In this document: positions 1 through 8,259 of the stretch, piece by piece
How the letters are laid out: every line of letters begins with the position of its first letter
Position numbering within the stretch: position 1 is the first letter of the stretch
Assembly: GCA_030673005.1 (NCBI GenBank)
Contig: DAOVFI010000002.1
Span: 1-27,415 of the forward strand
DNA: 27,415 nt
Direction: 5' to 3'
From: Planctomycetales bacterium
Lineage (GTDB): Bacteria > Planctomycetota > Phycisphaerae > SM23-33
The notes under the pieces: model-generated
Databases searched by the model: none
Told to the model about the DNA's origin: nothing
Seen by the model: only the letters and a program-made list of their open reading frames with translations
Made by a program: the position numbers and the translations under genes

Positions 1-1
1 A

Positions 2-1180
2 CTGACGGCGGGTGGAGATTGTCCCGGATTGAACGCCGCCATTCGCTCTATAGCCAGGGCCGCAGCCAATTCCATCCACGGAGTAAGGATCATCGGCATT
101 CTGGATGGATTCTGTGGGCTGGTGCAAAACCGCACGATTGATCTCGACGACCAAGCCGTCAGCGGCATCCTGACTCGCGGCGGAACCATCCTCGGCACAA
201 GCCGCGACAAACCGCACAAGATGCGCATAGGCGGCAAGGTCATGGACATGACCGCTGCCGCCGTCGAAAATTACCCCCGTCTTCAACTGGACTGTCTTGT
301 CATGCTAGGCGGAGGCGGTACGCAGAAGGCAGCACAGCGACTCCGGGAAAATGGGGACCTGAACGTCTTGACGCTCCCGAAGACCATCGACAACGACGTT
401 GTAGAGACAGACGTATCGTTCGGGTTCGATACGGCCAGGGGCATCGCAACCGAGGCGATTGACCGGCTTCACACCACGGCAACCAGTCACCACCGCATCA
501 TCGTCTGTGAAGTGATGGGACACCGTGCCGGATGGCTTGCACTGGAGGCGGGTCTGGCCGGTGGCGCCGACGTGATTCTCCTGCCTGAACTGCCGTATGA
601 TCTGGAAAAAGTCGGGCAGTACCTCCGCGAACGCCGGAGAAATAACAAGCGGTTCTCGATCATTGTTGCAGCCGAAGGCGCCCGCTCCCAGGAAGAGGTA
701 CGAGCCGCCGCCGAAGCCGCCGCCAGAAAGAACGACAGCAAGCAGGTTTCCGGTAAAAAGGCCTCGGAGAAACAGATACTCGAGGAACTCTATAAGGACG
801 AAACGCGGGACGGGCTTGCCCTGGTAGTCCGGAAGTTCCGCGATGAGTTGGTGACTTACCATGCTGTTGAGGAACCCATGGCCAGTCGGATCGCACGTCA
901 ATTACAGGACCTGACCGGTATGGAGGCAAGGGTAACTTCACTAGGTCATGTCCAGCGAGGCGGGGTACCGAGCGCCTTCGACCGTGTGCTTTGCACTCGC
1001 CTGGGCACCAAGGCGGCCCAGATGCTGGCCAAGGGCGCGTATAACAACATGGTCGCATACCGTAATGGGCGTTGTGAGCCGGTGCCGCTTGAAAAAGTGG
1101 CCGGATTGCGAAAATGCGTCCCGCCGAACCATGACACGGTCCGGAGCGCTCGCCTTGTAGGAACCTGCTTCGGCGATTGA
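2..1180 (+). CDS. pfkA: 6-phosphofructokinase, 5' end missing (probably ATP-dependent type)
   Basis: Phosphorylates fructose 6-phosphate to fructose 1,6-bisphosphate in glycolysis, in the cytoplasm. The frame is open to the left edge, and the first visible residues (LTAGGDCPGLN) are the nucleotide-binding N-terminus of the family, so only a few start residues are missing. An in-frame TTG at 29 lies inside this motif and is not the start. Visible signatures are PKTIDND near residue 126, MGHRAGWLA, and LGHVQRGG near the C-terminus. The donor-site motif reads GGGGT: Gly at the position equivalent to E. coli residue 104 (ATP type) with Lys before TIDND, a combination known in ATP-dependent group II/III enzymes. 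The Asp normally preceding that Gly is also Gly, which is unusual. A Lys/Ala/Glu-rich insertion lies near residues 235-275. A terminator-like hairpin follows. Family is certain; phosphoryl donor is inferred. Confidence 0.92.
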   Translation: MTAGGDCPGLNAAIRSIARAAANSIHGVRIIGILDGFCGLVQNRTIDLDDQAVSGILTRGGTILGTSRDKPHKMRIGGKVMDMTAAAVENYPRLQLDCLVMLGGGGTQKAAQRLRENGDLNVLTLPKTIDNDVVETDVSFGFDTARGIATEAIDRLHTTATSHHRIIVCEVMGHRAGWLALEAGLAGGADVILLPELPYDLEKVGQYLRERRRNNKRFSIIVAAEGARSQEEVRAAAEAAARKNDSKQVSGKKASEKQILEELYKDETRDGLALVVRKFRDELVTYHAVEEPMASRIARQLQDLTGMEARVTSLGHVQRGGVPSAFDRVLCTRLGTKAAQMLAKGAYNNMVAYRNGRCEPVPLEKVAGLRKCVPPNHDTVRSARLVGTCFGD

Positions 1181-1214
1181 CTTTGCCCGTCCACTGCGTC
1201 ACGAAAACTCGACC

Positions 1215-1238
1215 CGCCTACCTGCCGGCAGGCAGGCG
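1215..1238. repeat. Short CCTGCCGGCAGG-type palindromic repeat
   Basis: A compact palindromic motif (CTACCTGCCGGCAGGCAGGC) lies just after the phosphofructokinase gene. A closely related arrangement occurs at 25173-25210. It resembles REP-like short intergenic palindromes; its function is unknown. Confidence 0.5.
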
Positions 1239-1270
1239 AATTGATTGAATTCGCCTGCGTTTTCGTTCCT
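1232..1270 (+). terminator. Rho-independent terminator-like hairpin after pfkA
   Basis: A perfect 11-bp stem (GCAGGCGAATT at 1232-1242, AATTCGCCTGC at 1248-1258) with a 5-nt loop is followed by a T-rich stretch (GTTTTCGTTCC). It lies 50 bp after the stop codon and separates pfkA from the polyphosphate operon. The T tract is interrupted, so efficiency is uncertain. The left arm overlaps the palindromic repeat. Confidence 0.55.
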
Positions 1271-1375
1271 TGTGTACGGGCGAAATCCTGCGCTCTTGCC
1301 TTTCGAAGCACTTCCACCACGAACTGCTTAAGGAATCTTGTCGGAATCTTAATATTCGTCTGTAGAGGCAGAAAG

Positions 1376-1381
1376 TATAAT
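1376..1381 (+). promoter_or_regulatory. Possible -10 element for the polyphosphate operon
   Basis: A perfect TATAAT hexamer lies 44 bp before the ATG of the CHAD gene, in an AT-rich stretch just upstream of the operon. No convincing -35 hexamer is seen at the usual distance. A GGAG ribosome-binding site at 1411-1414 precedes the ATG. Confidence 0.35.
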
Positions 1382-1425
1382 ATAAAGTCCAATAGTAAAC
1401 GCTTCCCATCGGAGTTTTTATATTA

Positions 1426-2448
1426 ATGATGGTATTCTCTACTGAAAATGGCATTCGACGACTCTTGGCCAAGTACCTCCACAAGCAAGCCAAGTTATTG
1501 GCAGCGCAGTTGAACGGTTGCCGTCTCGGTGAAGACGTCGAGTGCATCCACCAGGCCAGGGTGGCCTCACGCCGACTCATTGAGGGTATGGGACTATCCA
1601 AAGATTGCTTCAGGCCCAAGCAGGTTCAACGTTGGCGAAAAGAGATACGCTGCCTTACAAAGGGTCTGGGAGAAGCCCGGGATGCCGACGTGCAGATTGA
1701 GTTCATAAACGGTGTCCTGGAAGGGATTTCAGACAAGCGGCTTCGTCCGGGTATCGCTCGGGTGGCTATGCGGATGCGCCTGAAGAGGAAGCGTCTTGGC
1801 CCGCGGATATTCAAGGTACTGGATCAACTTGAGCAAAGCAATGTGCTTACAGACATACAACAGACGTGCAGAAATATGGACGCAAAGGCCTCGGTCGGAA
1901 ATCGCGACGTGAAATATCCTGCCGAGCGGGTCAGGCGATACGTACTGCGGCGATTGGACAAACTACTGACCTGCCAAGGCTCCCTTAATGAACCGGCCGA
2001 TAAAAAGGGCCACCACCAGATGCGCATTGCGGCAAAGCACTTGCGCTACTGTCTGGAGATCTTCAAATCAGTCTTCGGAGGTGCGATCAATGAGCACGTC
2101 AAAACAGTCAAGACCCTGCAAACTCTGCTTGGGGATTTACACGACGCGGACGTTTGGATCGACTTGCTCAAGGCCTTCGGGAAACAGGAAAGGGCGCGGA
2201 CCGAGAAGTATTATGGGCACGCGAGACCCTTCAGGAGGCTGAAGTGGGGCATAGAGCACCTTATGGCTGATCGAGAGTCTCACCGCAAGAGCGTCTTCGC
2301 CGAGTTAGTGGAATTCTGGAGCGGTATGGATCACAAGAATGTCTGGGGCGGGCTTTTCACCATGTTGCAGACTCTATCTGTCCGTCCCACCGGCCGGCAA
2401 AGCCCACCTGCTCGTTCAGAGCAGTCCGGTCCGAGGCAGGTCGTATGA
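1426..2448 (+). CDS. CHAD domain protein (polyphosphate-associated)
   Basis: A 340-residue all-helical CHAD (conserved histidine alpha-helical domain) protein. CHAD domains are basic, are known to bind polyphosphate and commonly sit next to polyphosphate enzymes. Two CHAD halves are visible: IHQARVASRRL at 41-51 with LGEARDADV at 81-89, then HQMRIAAKHLRYCLEIF at 197-213 with LGDLHDADVW at 235-244. Both hallmark His-Gln motifs and many Lys/Arg are present. No signal peptide or membrane segment is seen, so it is probably cytoplasmic or bound to polyphosphate granules. ATG at 1426 is chosen for the GGAG 11 nt upstream; ATG at 1429 is an alternative. The stop overlaps the next start by 4 bp (ATGA), which suggests translational coupling. 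The CHAD assignment is firm; polyphosphate binding follows from family knowledge and context. Confidence 0.9.
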   Translation: MMVFSTENGIRRLLAKYLHKQAKLLAAQLNGCRLGEDVECIHQARVASRRLIEGMGLSKDCFRPKQVQRWRKEIRCLTKGLGEARDADVQIEFINGVLEGISDKRLRPGIARVAMRMRLKRKRLGPRIFKVLDQLEQSNVLTDIQQTCRNMDAKASVGNRDVKYPAERVRRYVLRRLDKLLTCQGSLNEPADKKGHHQMRIAAKHLRYCLEIFKSVFGGAINEHVKTVKTLQTLLGDLHDADVWIDLLKAFGKQERARTEKYYGHARPFRRLKWGIEHLMADRESHRKSVFAELVEFWSGMDHKNVWGGLFTMLQTLSVRPTGRQSPPARSEQSGPRQVV

Positions 2449-3827
2449 AGATCGCCTTACTCGCAGACATCCATGCGAATCTTCCGGCTCTTGAGGTAGT
2501 GCTGGACGATGCCGAACTCGCCGGCGCCGAGGCAATCTGGAACCTCGGCGACATCGTTGGTTATGGTCCTTTCCCCAATGAAGTGGTCCGCCTTCTGCGC
2601 AATGTTGGAGCAGTCAGCATCATCGGCAACTACGACCGGAAGGTCCTTTCGTTTCAGCGCAATAAAGACAAATGGCAACGAAATAAAAATCCCACGAAAT
2701 ACCTGTCTTTTCGCTGGGCCTGGGAGAATCTCTCGGCGGTAAACAAGAAATACCTTCTATCTTTACCCTGTACGCAGCGTTTGAAGGTCGGACCCTGCCG
2801 GGCGCTGCTGACGCACGGCAGCCCCGTCTCGGATGAAGAACATCTTCTTGGCGATACTCCCGTTGAGCGGTTGGCGTTCCTGGCCGAACAGGCCGAAGCG
2901 GACCTGATTGCATGCGGGCACTCCCACGTACCGTTCGTGCGGAAAGTCGCTGATACTGTTTTTATCAACCCCGGAAGCGTAGGCCGACACGAAGGCTCCG
3001 GCGCAAAGACATCATACGCGATTCTGGAATTCACAAACGGCATCCCTGCCGTCGAACACCGCCTGCTCGATTATCCTGTGGAACGAACGGTTCAGGCCCT
3101 TCAAAACGCCGGTCTGCCCGGCCAGTTCGCCGAGGTCTTCCTTCGCGGTAAGAAACTGGACGACATCATCGACGACAACAACGAATGCTCCCCGCAGCCG
3201 ACCAACAGCGAGAATCCTGCCGACCACTTACAGGCGGTTCTGGCGCTGGCTGAGCAGTGTCATTACGAGCGGGAGCATTCCCACCAGGTAACGAAACTGG
3301 CGCTGGAGATATTCGATGACTTGCAGCCGCTGCACAATCTGGGCGCCGAGTCGCGTTTTTTTCTGCACTGCGCCGGTTTACTGCATGACATCGGCTGGCT
3401 GGAAGGCCAGAAAGCCCATCACAAGACGGCCCTTATATTGATCCTCAATTCCCCCATCTTGAAGTTTAGCGACCGTGCTCGCCGAATCGTCGGCTGCGTC
3501 GCTCGATACCATCGAAAGGCTCTGCCAAGTAAAAAGCACAAGGTGTACGCAACCCTCTCGCGTTCTGATCGTCAACAGGTCTGTCTGCTGGGGGGCATCC
3601 TCCGCCTGGCTGACGGGCTTGATCGAACACATCTAGGCATAGTACGCCGCGTCAGCGCAGACATCTCCGGAGGAACAATCACGTTCAACTGCCAAACAAG
3701 CGGGCCGGCGGATATCGAGCAACAAGCAGGCCTTAAGAAATCCAACCTCCTGCAGCAGGTCCTCTCCCGCAAGATTACGCTTAGGATGAGACGGCCACCT
3801 ATGGGTAACGCACACGCCAACGACTGA
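2445..3827 (+). CDS. Metallophosphoesterase fused to a Ppx-type HD domain
   Basis: 460 residues in two parts. Residues 1-205 form a calcineurin-like phosphoesterase of the YfcE/MJ0936 kind, with metal-binding motifs DIH (8-10), GDIVGYGP (35-42), GNYD (61-64, a variant of GNHD), THG (123-125) and GHSH (158-161), and INPGSVG at 174-180. Residues 262-450 form an HD domain like the C-terminal part of Ppx/GppA proteins, with His-Asp at 314-315, His-His at 325-326, YHR at 355-357 and ADGLDR at 389-394. The substrate is unknown; a phosphodiester, nucleotide or polyphosphate-linked compound would fit. It is translationally coupled to the CHAD gene and lies 36 bp before the exopolyphosphatase gene, which carries a related HD domain. 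No export signal is seen. The domain assignment is firm; a role in polyphosphate or nucleotide signalling is inference. Confidence 0.88.
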   Translation: MKIALLADIHANLPALEVVLDDAELAGAEAIWNLGDIVGYGPFPNEVVRLLRNVGAVSIIGNYDRKVLSFQRNKDKWQRNKNPTKYLSFRWAWENLSAVNKKYLLSLPCTQRLKVGPCRALLTHGSPVSDEEHLLGDTPVERLAFLAEQAEADLIACGHSHVPFVRKVADTVFINPGSVGRHEGSGAKTSYAILEFTNGIPAVEHRLLDYPVERTVQALQNAGLPGQFAEVFLRGKKLDDIIDDNNECSPQPTNSENPADHLQAVLALAEQCHYEREHSHQVTKLALEIFDDLQPLHNLGAESRFFLHCAGLLHDIGWLEGQKAHHKTALILILNSPILKFSDRARRIVGCVARYHRKALPSKKHKVYATLSRSDRQQVCLLGGILRLADGLDRTHLGIVRRVSADISGGTITFNCQTSGPADIEQQAGLKKSNLLQQVLSRKITLRMRRPPMGNAHAND

Positions 3828-3863
3828 ACGGCGCCCTCCGGGAAAGCCGGTGGCAAGACAACG

Positions 3864-5438
3864 ATGAATAGCAAAGGACAAAACATTCAGAAGGCCGACG
3901 CCGGCGCGGCGGTTACCGTCGCAGCCATTGATATCGGCGCCAATTCCATCCGTGCGGCGATTGCGGAGGTAGCATCGAGTGGAACTGTTAAAGTCCTGGA
4001 GCAGTTTAGGCGCATCGTGAGGCTCGGACAAGACACGTTCCGGCGAGGACGGATCAGCGGCTCGGGCATACGCTCGGTGGTGGACGTCATCCGAGACTAT
4101 CGCCAGAAGATCGACTTCTACGATGTACGGAAACTCCGGGCCGTTGCCACAAGCGCCGTGCGCGAAGCGACCAACTCCGATAATCTGTTGGACCGGGTTC
4201 TGATAGCCACGGGTGTCGAGATCGACGTTATCGGCACTCCCGAGGAGAGCCGGTTGACGGTTTCGGCTGTCCGGCAGGCGCTGGGCGAAGTACTCACGAT
4301 GTCCGATTCCAGGACGCTTATCGTGGATGTCGGCGGCGGAAGCACTCTGTTGACAGTGATGCAGGATGGGGAGGTCACCGCGTCGCTTTCCATGCCGCTG
4401 GGCTCCATCCGGTTGCAGGAGAACCTGGCTACAACCGAGGAATCGCCCATCCTGGCGGCAAGGCTCATCCGACAGCATATCCACAACTTCATAGCGACTG
4501 CGCAAAGGTCGTCTCTGTTGAAGGGCATCAGGCAGTATGTCGCCACGGGCGGCGATGTACGCTTTGCCGCCGAGAAGATCGGTAAGCCCGGCGCCTCCAG
4601 TGAGTTTTCCACAATCACACGGCGCTGTCTCGATAAGTTCGTGTCCCATTATAAGAATCACACTGCCGAGGAACTGGCAAACCAATTCTCGCTTCAGTTC
4701 GTGGACGCCGAGACGCTGAATCCGGCCTTGATGGTACAGCAGGCATTAATGCACGCCTGTTCGTCAAACCGGATGATCGTCTCGAAGGTGTCGATGAGAG
4801 ACGGGCTGCTGCTGGACCTTGCCCGCTTTGTAAGAGGGCAGGAAGACCCGGCTTTGGCCAAAGGCGTCATCCAATCGGCAACGGCTATTGCGGCGAAGTA
4901 CAGTGTCGATCTGGCGCATGCCAGGAACGTGGCGGCCTACTCCGTTCGCCTGTTTGACGAGCTCCGAGCCGAGCATGGTCTGGAACCGAGACACAGGCTG
5001 CTGCTCCAGGCGGCGGCCATCCTCCATGAGGTAGGGCGGTTTGTCAGCAACCGCTCGCATCACAAGCACAGTTACTACCTCCTCGCCAATTCAGAAGTCT
5101 TCGGACTGACCAGAGATGAGATCAACCAGGTAGCCCACATTGCCAGATACCACCGCCGCAGCGAGCCTAAGTCCTCTCACGCCGAATACATGCGCCTGCC
5201 CCGAGAGCAGAGGATTGTGGTCAGCAAACTGACGGCTCTTTTACGGGTCGCCGACGCCCTGGATAGATCCCACGCACAGCAGGCCGGACAGTTCACCACT
5301 CGTCTGGAAGGCAGAGAGATGACATTGTTAATCAAGGGTGCGGTGGACCTGACCGCAGAGCGTCGATCTATCGCCAACAAGGGCAGGCTTTTTGAGGACA
5401 TCTATGGGATGAAGATCCACTTGGAGGAAAGCGGGTGA
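3864..5438 (+). CDS. ppx: Ppx/GppA-family exopolyphosphatase with HD domain
   Basis: Removes terminal phosphate from polyphosphate or the 5'-phosphate of pppGpp; the family includes both activities and sequence alone does not separate them. It is 524 residues, normal for the long form. The actin-fold ATPase-like domain shows the first phosphate loop AIDIGANSIR (21-30), ATSAVREA (95-102), the Glu-Glu region at 127-128 that carries the catalytic Glu in relatives, and the second phosphate loop VDVGGGST (154-161). RDGLL at 312-316 joins it to the HD region (ILHEVG 386-391, SHHKH 398-402, ARYHRR 427-432). The metal-binding pair is His-Glu (388-389) where HD proteins have His-Asp; in the fused HD upstream it is His-Asp. 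It lies between the metallophosphoesterase-HD gene and ppk1, so exopolyphosphatase is favoured. Confidence 0.92.
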   Translation: MNSKGQNIQKADAGAAVTVAAIDIGANSIRAAIAEVASSGTVKVLEQFRRIVRLGQDTFRRGRISGSGIRSVVDVIRDYRQKIDFYDVRKLRAVATSAVREATNSDNLLDRVLIATGVEIDVIGTPEESRLTVSAVRQALGEVLTMSDSRTLIVDVGGGSTLLTVMQDGEVTASLSMPLGSIRLQENLATTEESPILAARLIRQHIHNFIATAQRSSLLKGIRQYVATGGDVRFAAEKIGKPGASSEFSTITRRCLDKFVSHYKNHTAEELANQFSLQFVDAETLNPALMVQQALMHACSSNRMIVSKVSMRDGLLLDLARFVRGQEDPALAKGVIQSATAIAAKYSVDLAHARNVAAYSVRLFDELRAEHGLEPRHRLLLQAAAILHEVGRFVSNRSHHKHSYYLLANSEVFGLTRDEINQVAHIARYHRRSEPKSSHAEYMRLPREQRIVVSKLTALLRVADALDRSHAQQAGQFTTRLEGREMTLLIKGAVDLTAERRSIANKGRLFEDIYGMKIHLEESG

Positions 5439-5490
5439 AATCCGGACGGTAAGTCACTCGGAGGCAGCGGATACAGGCGGGAACTAGACG

Positions 5491-7629
5491 ATGAAAAAGA
5501 CAAAACGGAAATCTTCGGACCTTTACATCAACCGGGAGTTGAGTTGGCTGGAGTTCAATGATCGCGTGCTGCGAGAGGGGTTGAGCGAACGGATTCCTTT
5601 GATGGAAAGGCTGAAGTTCCTGGCCATCGTCAGCTCAAATCTTGACGAGTTTTTCCTTATCCGTGTTGCGGGCCTGATGCAGCAGCGTGCTGCCGGTGTG
5701 CGGCGAAGAGATATCAGCGGGATGACGCCCAACCAGCAGTTGAAGGCTATCTCTCGGCGCGCGCATCGAATGGTGCCTGAACAGACCAGTGGTATCCTGC
5801 AGGCCCTGGAAGAACTTCGCGCCGCCGGACTTAGCGTCTTGAGCACCGACGAGTGGACAACCGAACAGCGACGATATATCAAGGAGTATTTTACCCTGCA
5901 GGTTATGCCCGTTCTGACGCCCCTGGCCGTGGATGAACTCGATTCCCGTCCGCTCCTGCCCGAACGGCAATTGAGCATCGCCGCCCTTTTGGCAGGTGAG
6001 AAGAAGGGGCAAACGGTGCAGCGAATCATTGTAGTGGCGGTACCGCGACAGTTTCCCCGTTTTGTTACTATCCCTACGGAACGGCACACCAGCCTGGCGC
6101 TTCTGGAGGACGTAATCCTCGCAAACATATCTCAGTTCTTCCCCAGGCAGGAAGTGCAAGCCACAACTGTCTTCCGCATTACGCGGGACGCCGACGTGGC
6201 CGTACAGGATGACGACGTTGACGACTTGCTTGAGGCGGTTCAAAGCGCCGTCGTTACCCGCCGCCGGCGTTTAGCAGTGAGGCTCGAGATTTCCGCCGAT
6301 GCAGACGCTCGGTTGCGGCGCTGGCTGACCGACGAGACGAATCTGAGACCGGAGGAAATATACCCCATCGCCGGCATGCTCGACGCGACAGCCCTGATGG
6401 AGATCGTCGAGCGACCGGGTTTCGATGACCTGAACATCCGCCCCTGGTCGCCTCACCAGCCGGATGACCTGGACGGGACAGAAGAGATATGGAGGGAACT
6501 TCGCAGCCACGACGTTCTGCTGTTTCATCCCTACGAGTCCTTCGAGCCTGTGGTTGCGTTGTTGACCGAAGCGGCTGATGACCCCCAGGTCCTAGCGATT
6601 AAGCAGGTGCTTTATCGCACCAGTCGTAACTCGCCTATCATCGACGCATTGGAGCGGGCCGGTCAGAACGGCAAAGAAGTTACTGTGCTTGTGGAGTTGA
6701 AGGCCCGGTTCGACGAATCCAGAAACATAAACTGGGCGCGGCGCCTGGAAGACGCCGGTTGCCAGGTATTATATGGTATCGCCGGGTTCAAGACCCACGC
6801 CAAGGCCTTACTGATCGTCCGAAGAGAGTCCGACCGCATTCGTCGGTACGTGCACCTGTCCACCGGCAACTACAACGAGAAGACCGCCAGGCTGTATTCC
6901 GACATCGGCCTGATGACGACCGACAAGGGCATTGCCGCCGACGTGGCGGCGTTCTTCAATCTGCTTACCGGCTTCAGCGAGGAAGTGGGCTGGAACGAAC
7001 TGGTTATCGCCCCGACGGCCATGCGCCGGCGATTCGTGGACATGATCGACAGAGAAATTCAGGCCTCCTCCGCCGACAAGCCCGGCATGATAATGGCAAA
7101 GGTCAATTCCCTCCAGGATAAGGGAATCTGCCAGGCCCTTTATCGCGCCAGTCAGTCAGGCGTTCGAGTACTGCTGAACGTGCGCGGTATTTGCTGCCTC
7201 AAACCGGGCGTGAAAGGAATATCGGAGAATATCGAAGTCCGCTCGATCGTGGACCGCTACCTTGAACATGCGCGCATGTTCTATTTCCACAACGGCGGCC
7301 ACGAGGAAGTCTATCTCAGCAGCGCCGACTGGATGAAGCGAAATCTTGACAAGCGTCTGGAGATTCTCTTCCCGATAAAATCCGCTGAACAACGCCGTCG
7401 GCTTATCAGCGCCCTGGAGATTTACTTCGCCGATAACGTCAAGGCATATCGCCTTAACCCGGACGGCACATACGAGAAGGTTTCTGCCGAAGGCTCCAGG
7501 AGCATTCGGGCTCAGGAAACGCTTTACGAACAGGCCGGAAAGACAGCAGCGGGCAAGTCCGCCCTTCGCTTCCGGCCAATGCGCCGCCCCAATCAGCAAG
7601 AGCGAAAGAAAAACACCGATGTCCGATGA
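5491..7629 (+). CDS. ppk1: Polyphosphate kinase 1
   Basis: Reversibly transfers the gamma-phosphate of ATP to a growing polyphosphate chain through a phosphohistidine. It is 712 residues, the usual PPK1 length, with all four domains. The N-terminal helical domain carries NRELSWLEFNDRVL (14-27) and SNLDEFF (49-55). The catalytic region carries HPYESF (346-351), KQVLYRTS (371-378), ELKARFDE (402-409), the phosphorylated His at 436 (KTHAK), the HLSTGNYNEKTARLYSDIGL block (455-474) and the second active-site His at 593 (LEHAR). SADWMKRNLDKR follows at 611-622. The spacing of the two His matches E. coli H435 and H592. The protein ends in a basic tail (about 695-708). The gene starts 52 bp after ppx and is part of the same run. 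Very secure. Confidence 0.97.
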   Translation: MKKTKRKSSDLYINRELSWLEFNDRVLREGLSERIPLMERLKFLAIVSSNLDEFFLIRVAGLMQQRAAGVRRRDISGMTPNQQLKAISRRAHRMVPEQTSGILQALEELRAAGLSVLSTDEWTTEQRRYIKEYFTLQVMPVLTPLAVDELDSRPLLPERQLSIAALLAGEKKGQTVQRIIVVAVPRQFPRFVTIPTERHTSLALLEDVILANISQFFPRQEVQATTVFRITRDADVAVQDDDVDDLLEAVQSAVVTRRRRLAVRLEISADADARLRRWLTDETNLRPEEIYPIAGMLDATALMEIVERPGFDDLNIRPWSPHQPDDLDGTEEIWRELRSHDVLLFHPYESFEPVVALLTEAADDPQVLAIKQVLYRTSRNSPIIDALERAGQNGKEVTVLVELKARFDESRNINWARRLEDAGCQVLYGIAGFKTHAKALLIVRRESDRIRRYVHLSTGNYNEKTARLYSDIGLMTTDKGIAADVAAFFNLLTGFSEEVGWNELVIAPTAMRRRFVDMIDREIQASSADKPGMIMAKVNSLQDKGICQALYRASQSGVRVLLNVRGICCLKPGVKGISENIEVRSIVDRYLEHARMFYFHNGGHEEVYLSSADWMKRNLDKRLEILFPIKSAEQRRRLISALEIYFADNVKAYRLNPDGTYEKVSAEGSRSIRAQETLYEQAGKTAAGKSALRFRPMRRPNQQERKKNTDVR

Positions 7630-7821
7630 CGCGGCTGACGGTTTCAATAAAAAAGCCAACATCGTGTGTCGGGCTCTTCCTAAACCCTCTTCTTGAAACC
7701 ACCGATAAATTGGGCCGATGGTAATCAATAACGAGCTTCGAAAATGCTCACCGGTTGACCGTCCGGGCAAACGCTCCCGGCGCGAATCGCCGTTCGGGCT
7801 TCCCGATAGACTGAGGTTGGA

Positions 7822-8250
7822 ATGAAACGGCCCAAAGACAAAGTTAACAGATCAGCGGCGCTTGTCTATCGCCACGCGAGGTCAGGTGTGGAGTTCCTGT
7901 TTGTCTCGACACGACGCGACCGCAGGCGACTTGTCCTTCCAGCCGGCCACTTGGAAAAAAATGAATCGGCCGAGCAGACCGCTATCCGTGAGACAAAAGA
8001 AGAGGCAGGCGCGGAGATCAAACTCGAACGATATCTGGGCCGTTTCGTACACAAGAAACATAGTGGCAAGCGCGTGCCATCGAATGTTTACCTGGCGAGC
8101 CTTCTCTGGCAGGGAAAAACCAAAGAGTGCAGAGAAGTCGTGTGGCTCCGACCTGATGAGATCGAAACAAGCCCTTTCAGGATCCGCCGCAGATTAGCCA
8201 AATTCGTTAATCTGGCTTGCCGGAGGCTCTCCGTACAAATCGCTGCATGA
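7822..8250 (+). CDS. Nudix hydrolase (diphosphoinositol/dinucleotide polyphosphate-type)
   Basis: A small single-domain Nudix hydrolase of 142 residues. These enzymes cleave nucleoside or other diphosphates linked to another group. The Nudix box is complete: Gly42, Glu48, then RETKEEAGA at 56-64, with Thr in place of the common hydrophobic residue after Arg-Glu. The basic protein and the N-terminal layout (SAALVYR, LVLPAGHLEKNE) resemble the small Ap4A/diphosphoinositol-polyphosphate group, some members of which also act on polyphosphate. The start is supported by GAGG about 8 nt upstream of ATG. It lies 192 bp after ppk1 on the same strand and converges with the next gene, 9 bp away, so it may close the polyphosphate operon or be transcribed separately. 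The substrate is not determined. Confidence 0.85.
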   Translation: MKRPKDKVNRSAALVYRHARSGVEFLFVSTRRDRRRLVLPAGHLEKNESAEQTAIRETKEEAGAEIKLERYLGRFVHKKHSGKRVPSNVYLASLLWQGKTKECREVVWLRPDEIETSPFRIRRRLAKFVNLACRRLSVQIAA

Positions 8251-8259
8251 GCCATCCCA

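Noticed and set aside
29..31. TTG as the start of the first phosphofructokinase
   Set aside because: The frame is open upstream and the codons before it encode the conserved nucleotide-binding motif, so the gene begins outside the window.
3633..4685. A 350-codon frame on the - strand
   Set aside because: Antisense to the metallophosphoesterase-HD and ppx genes, whose motifs are unmistakable.
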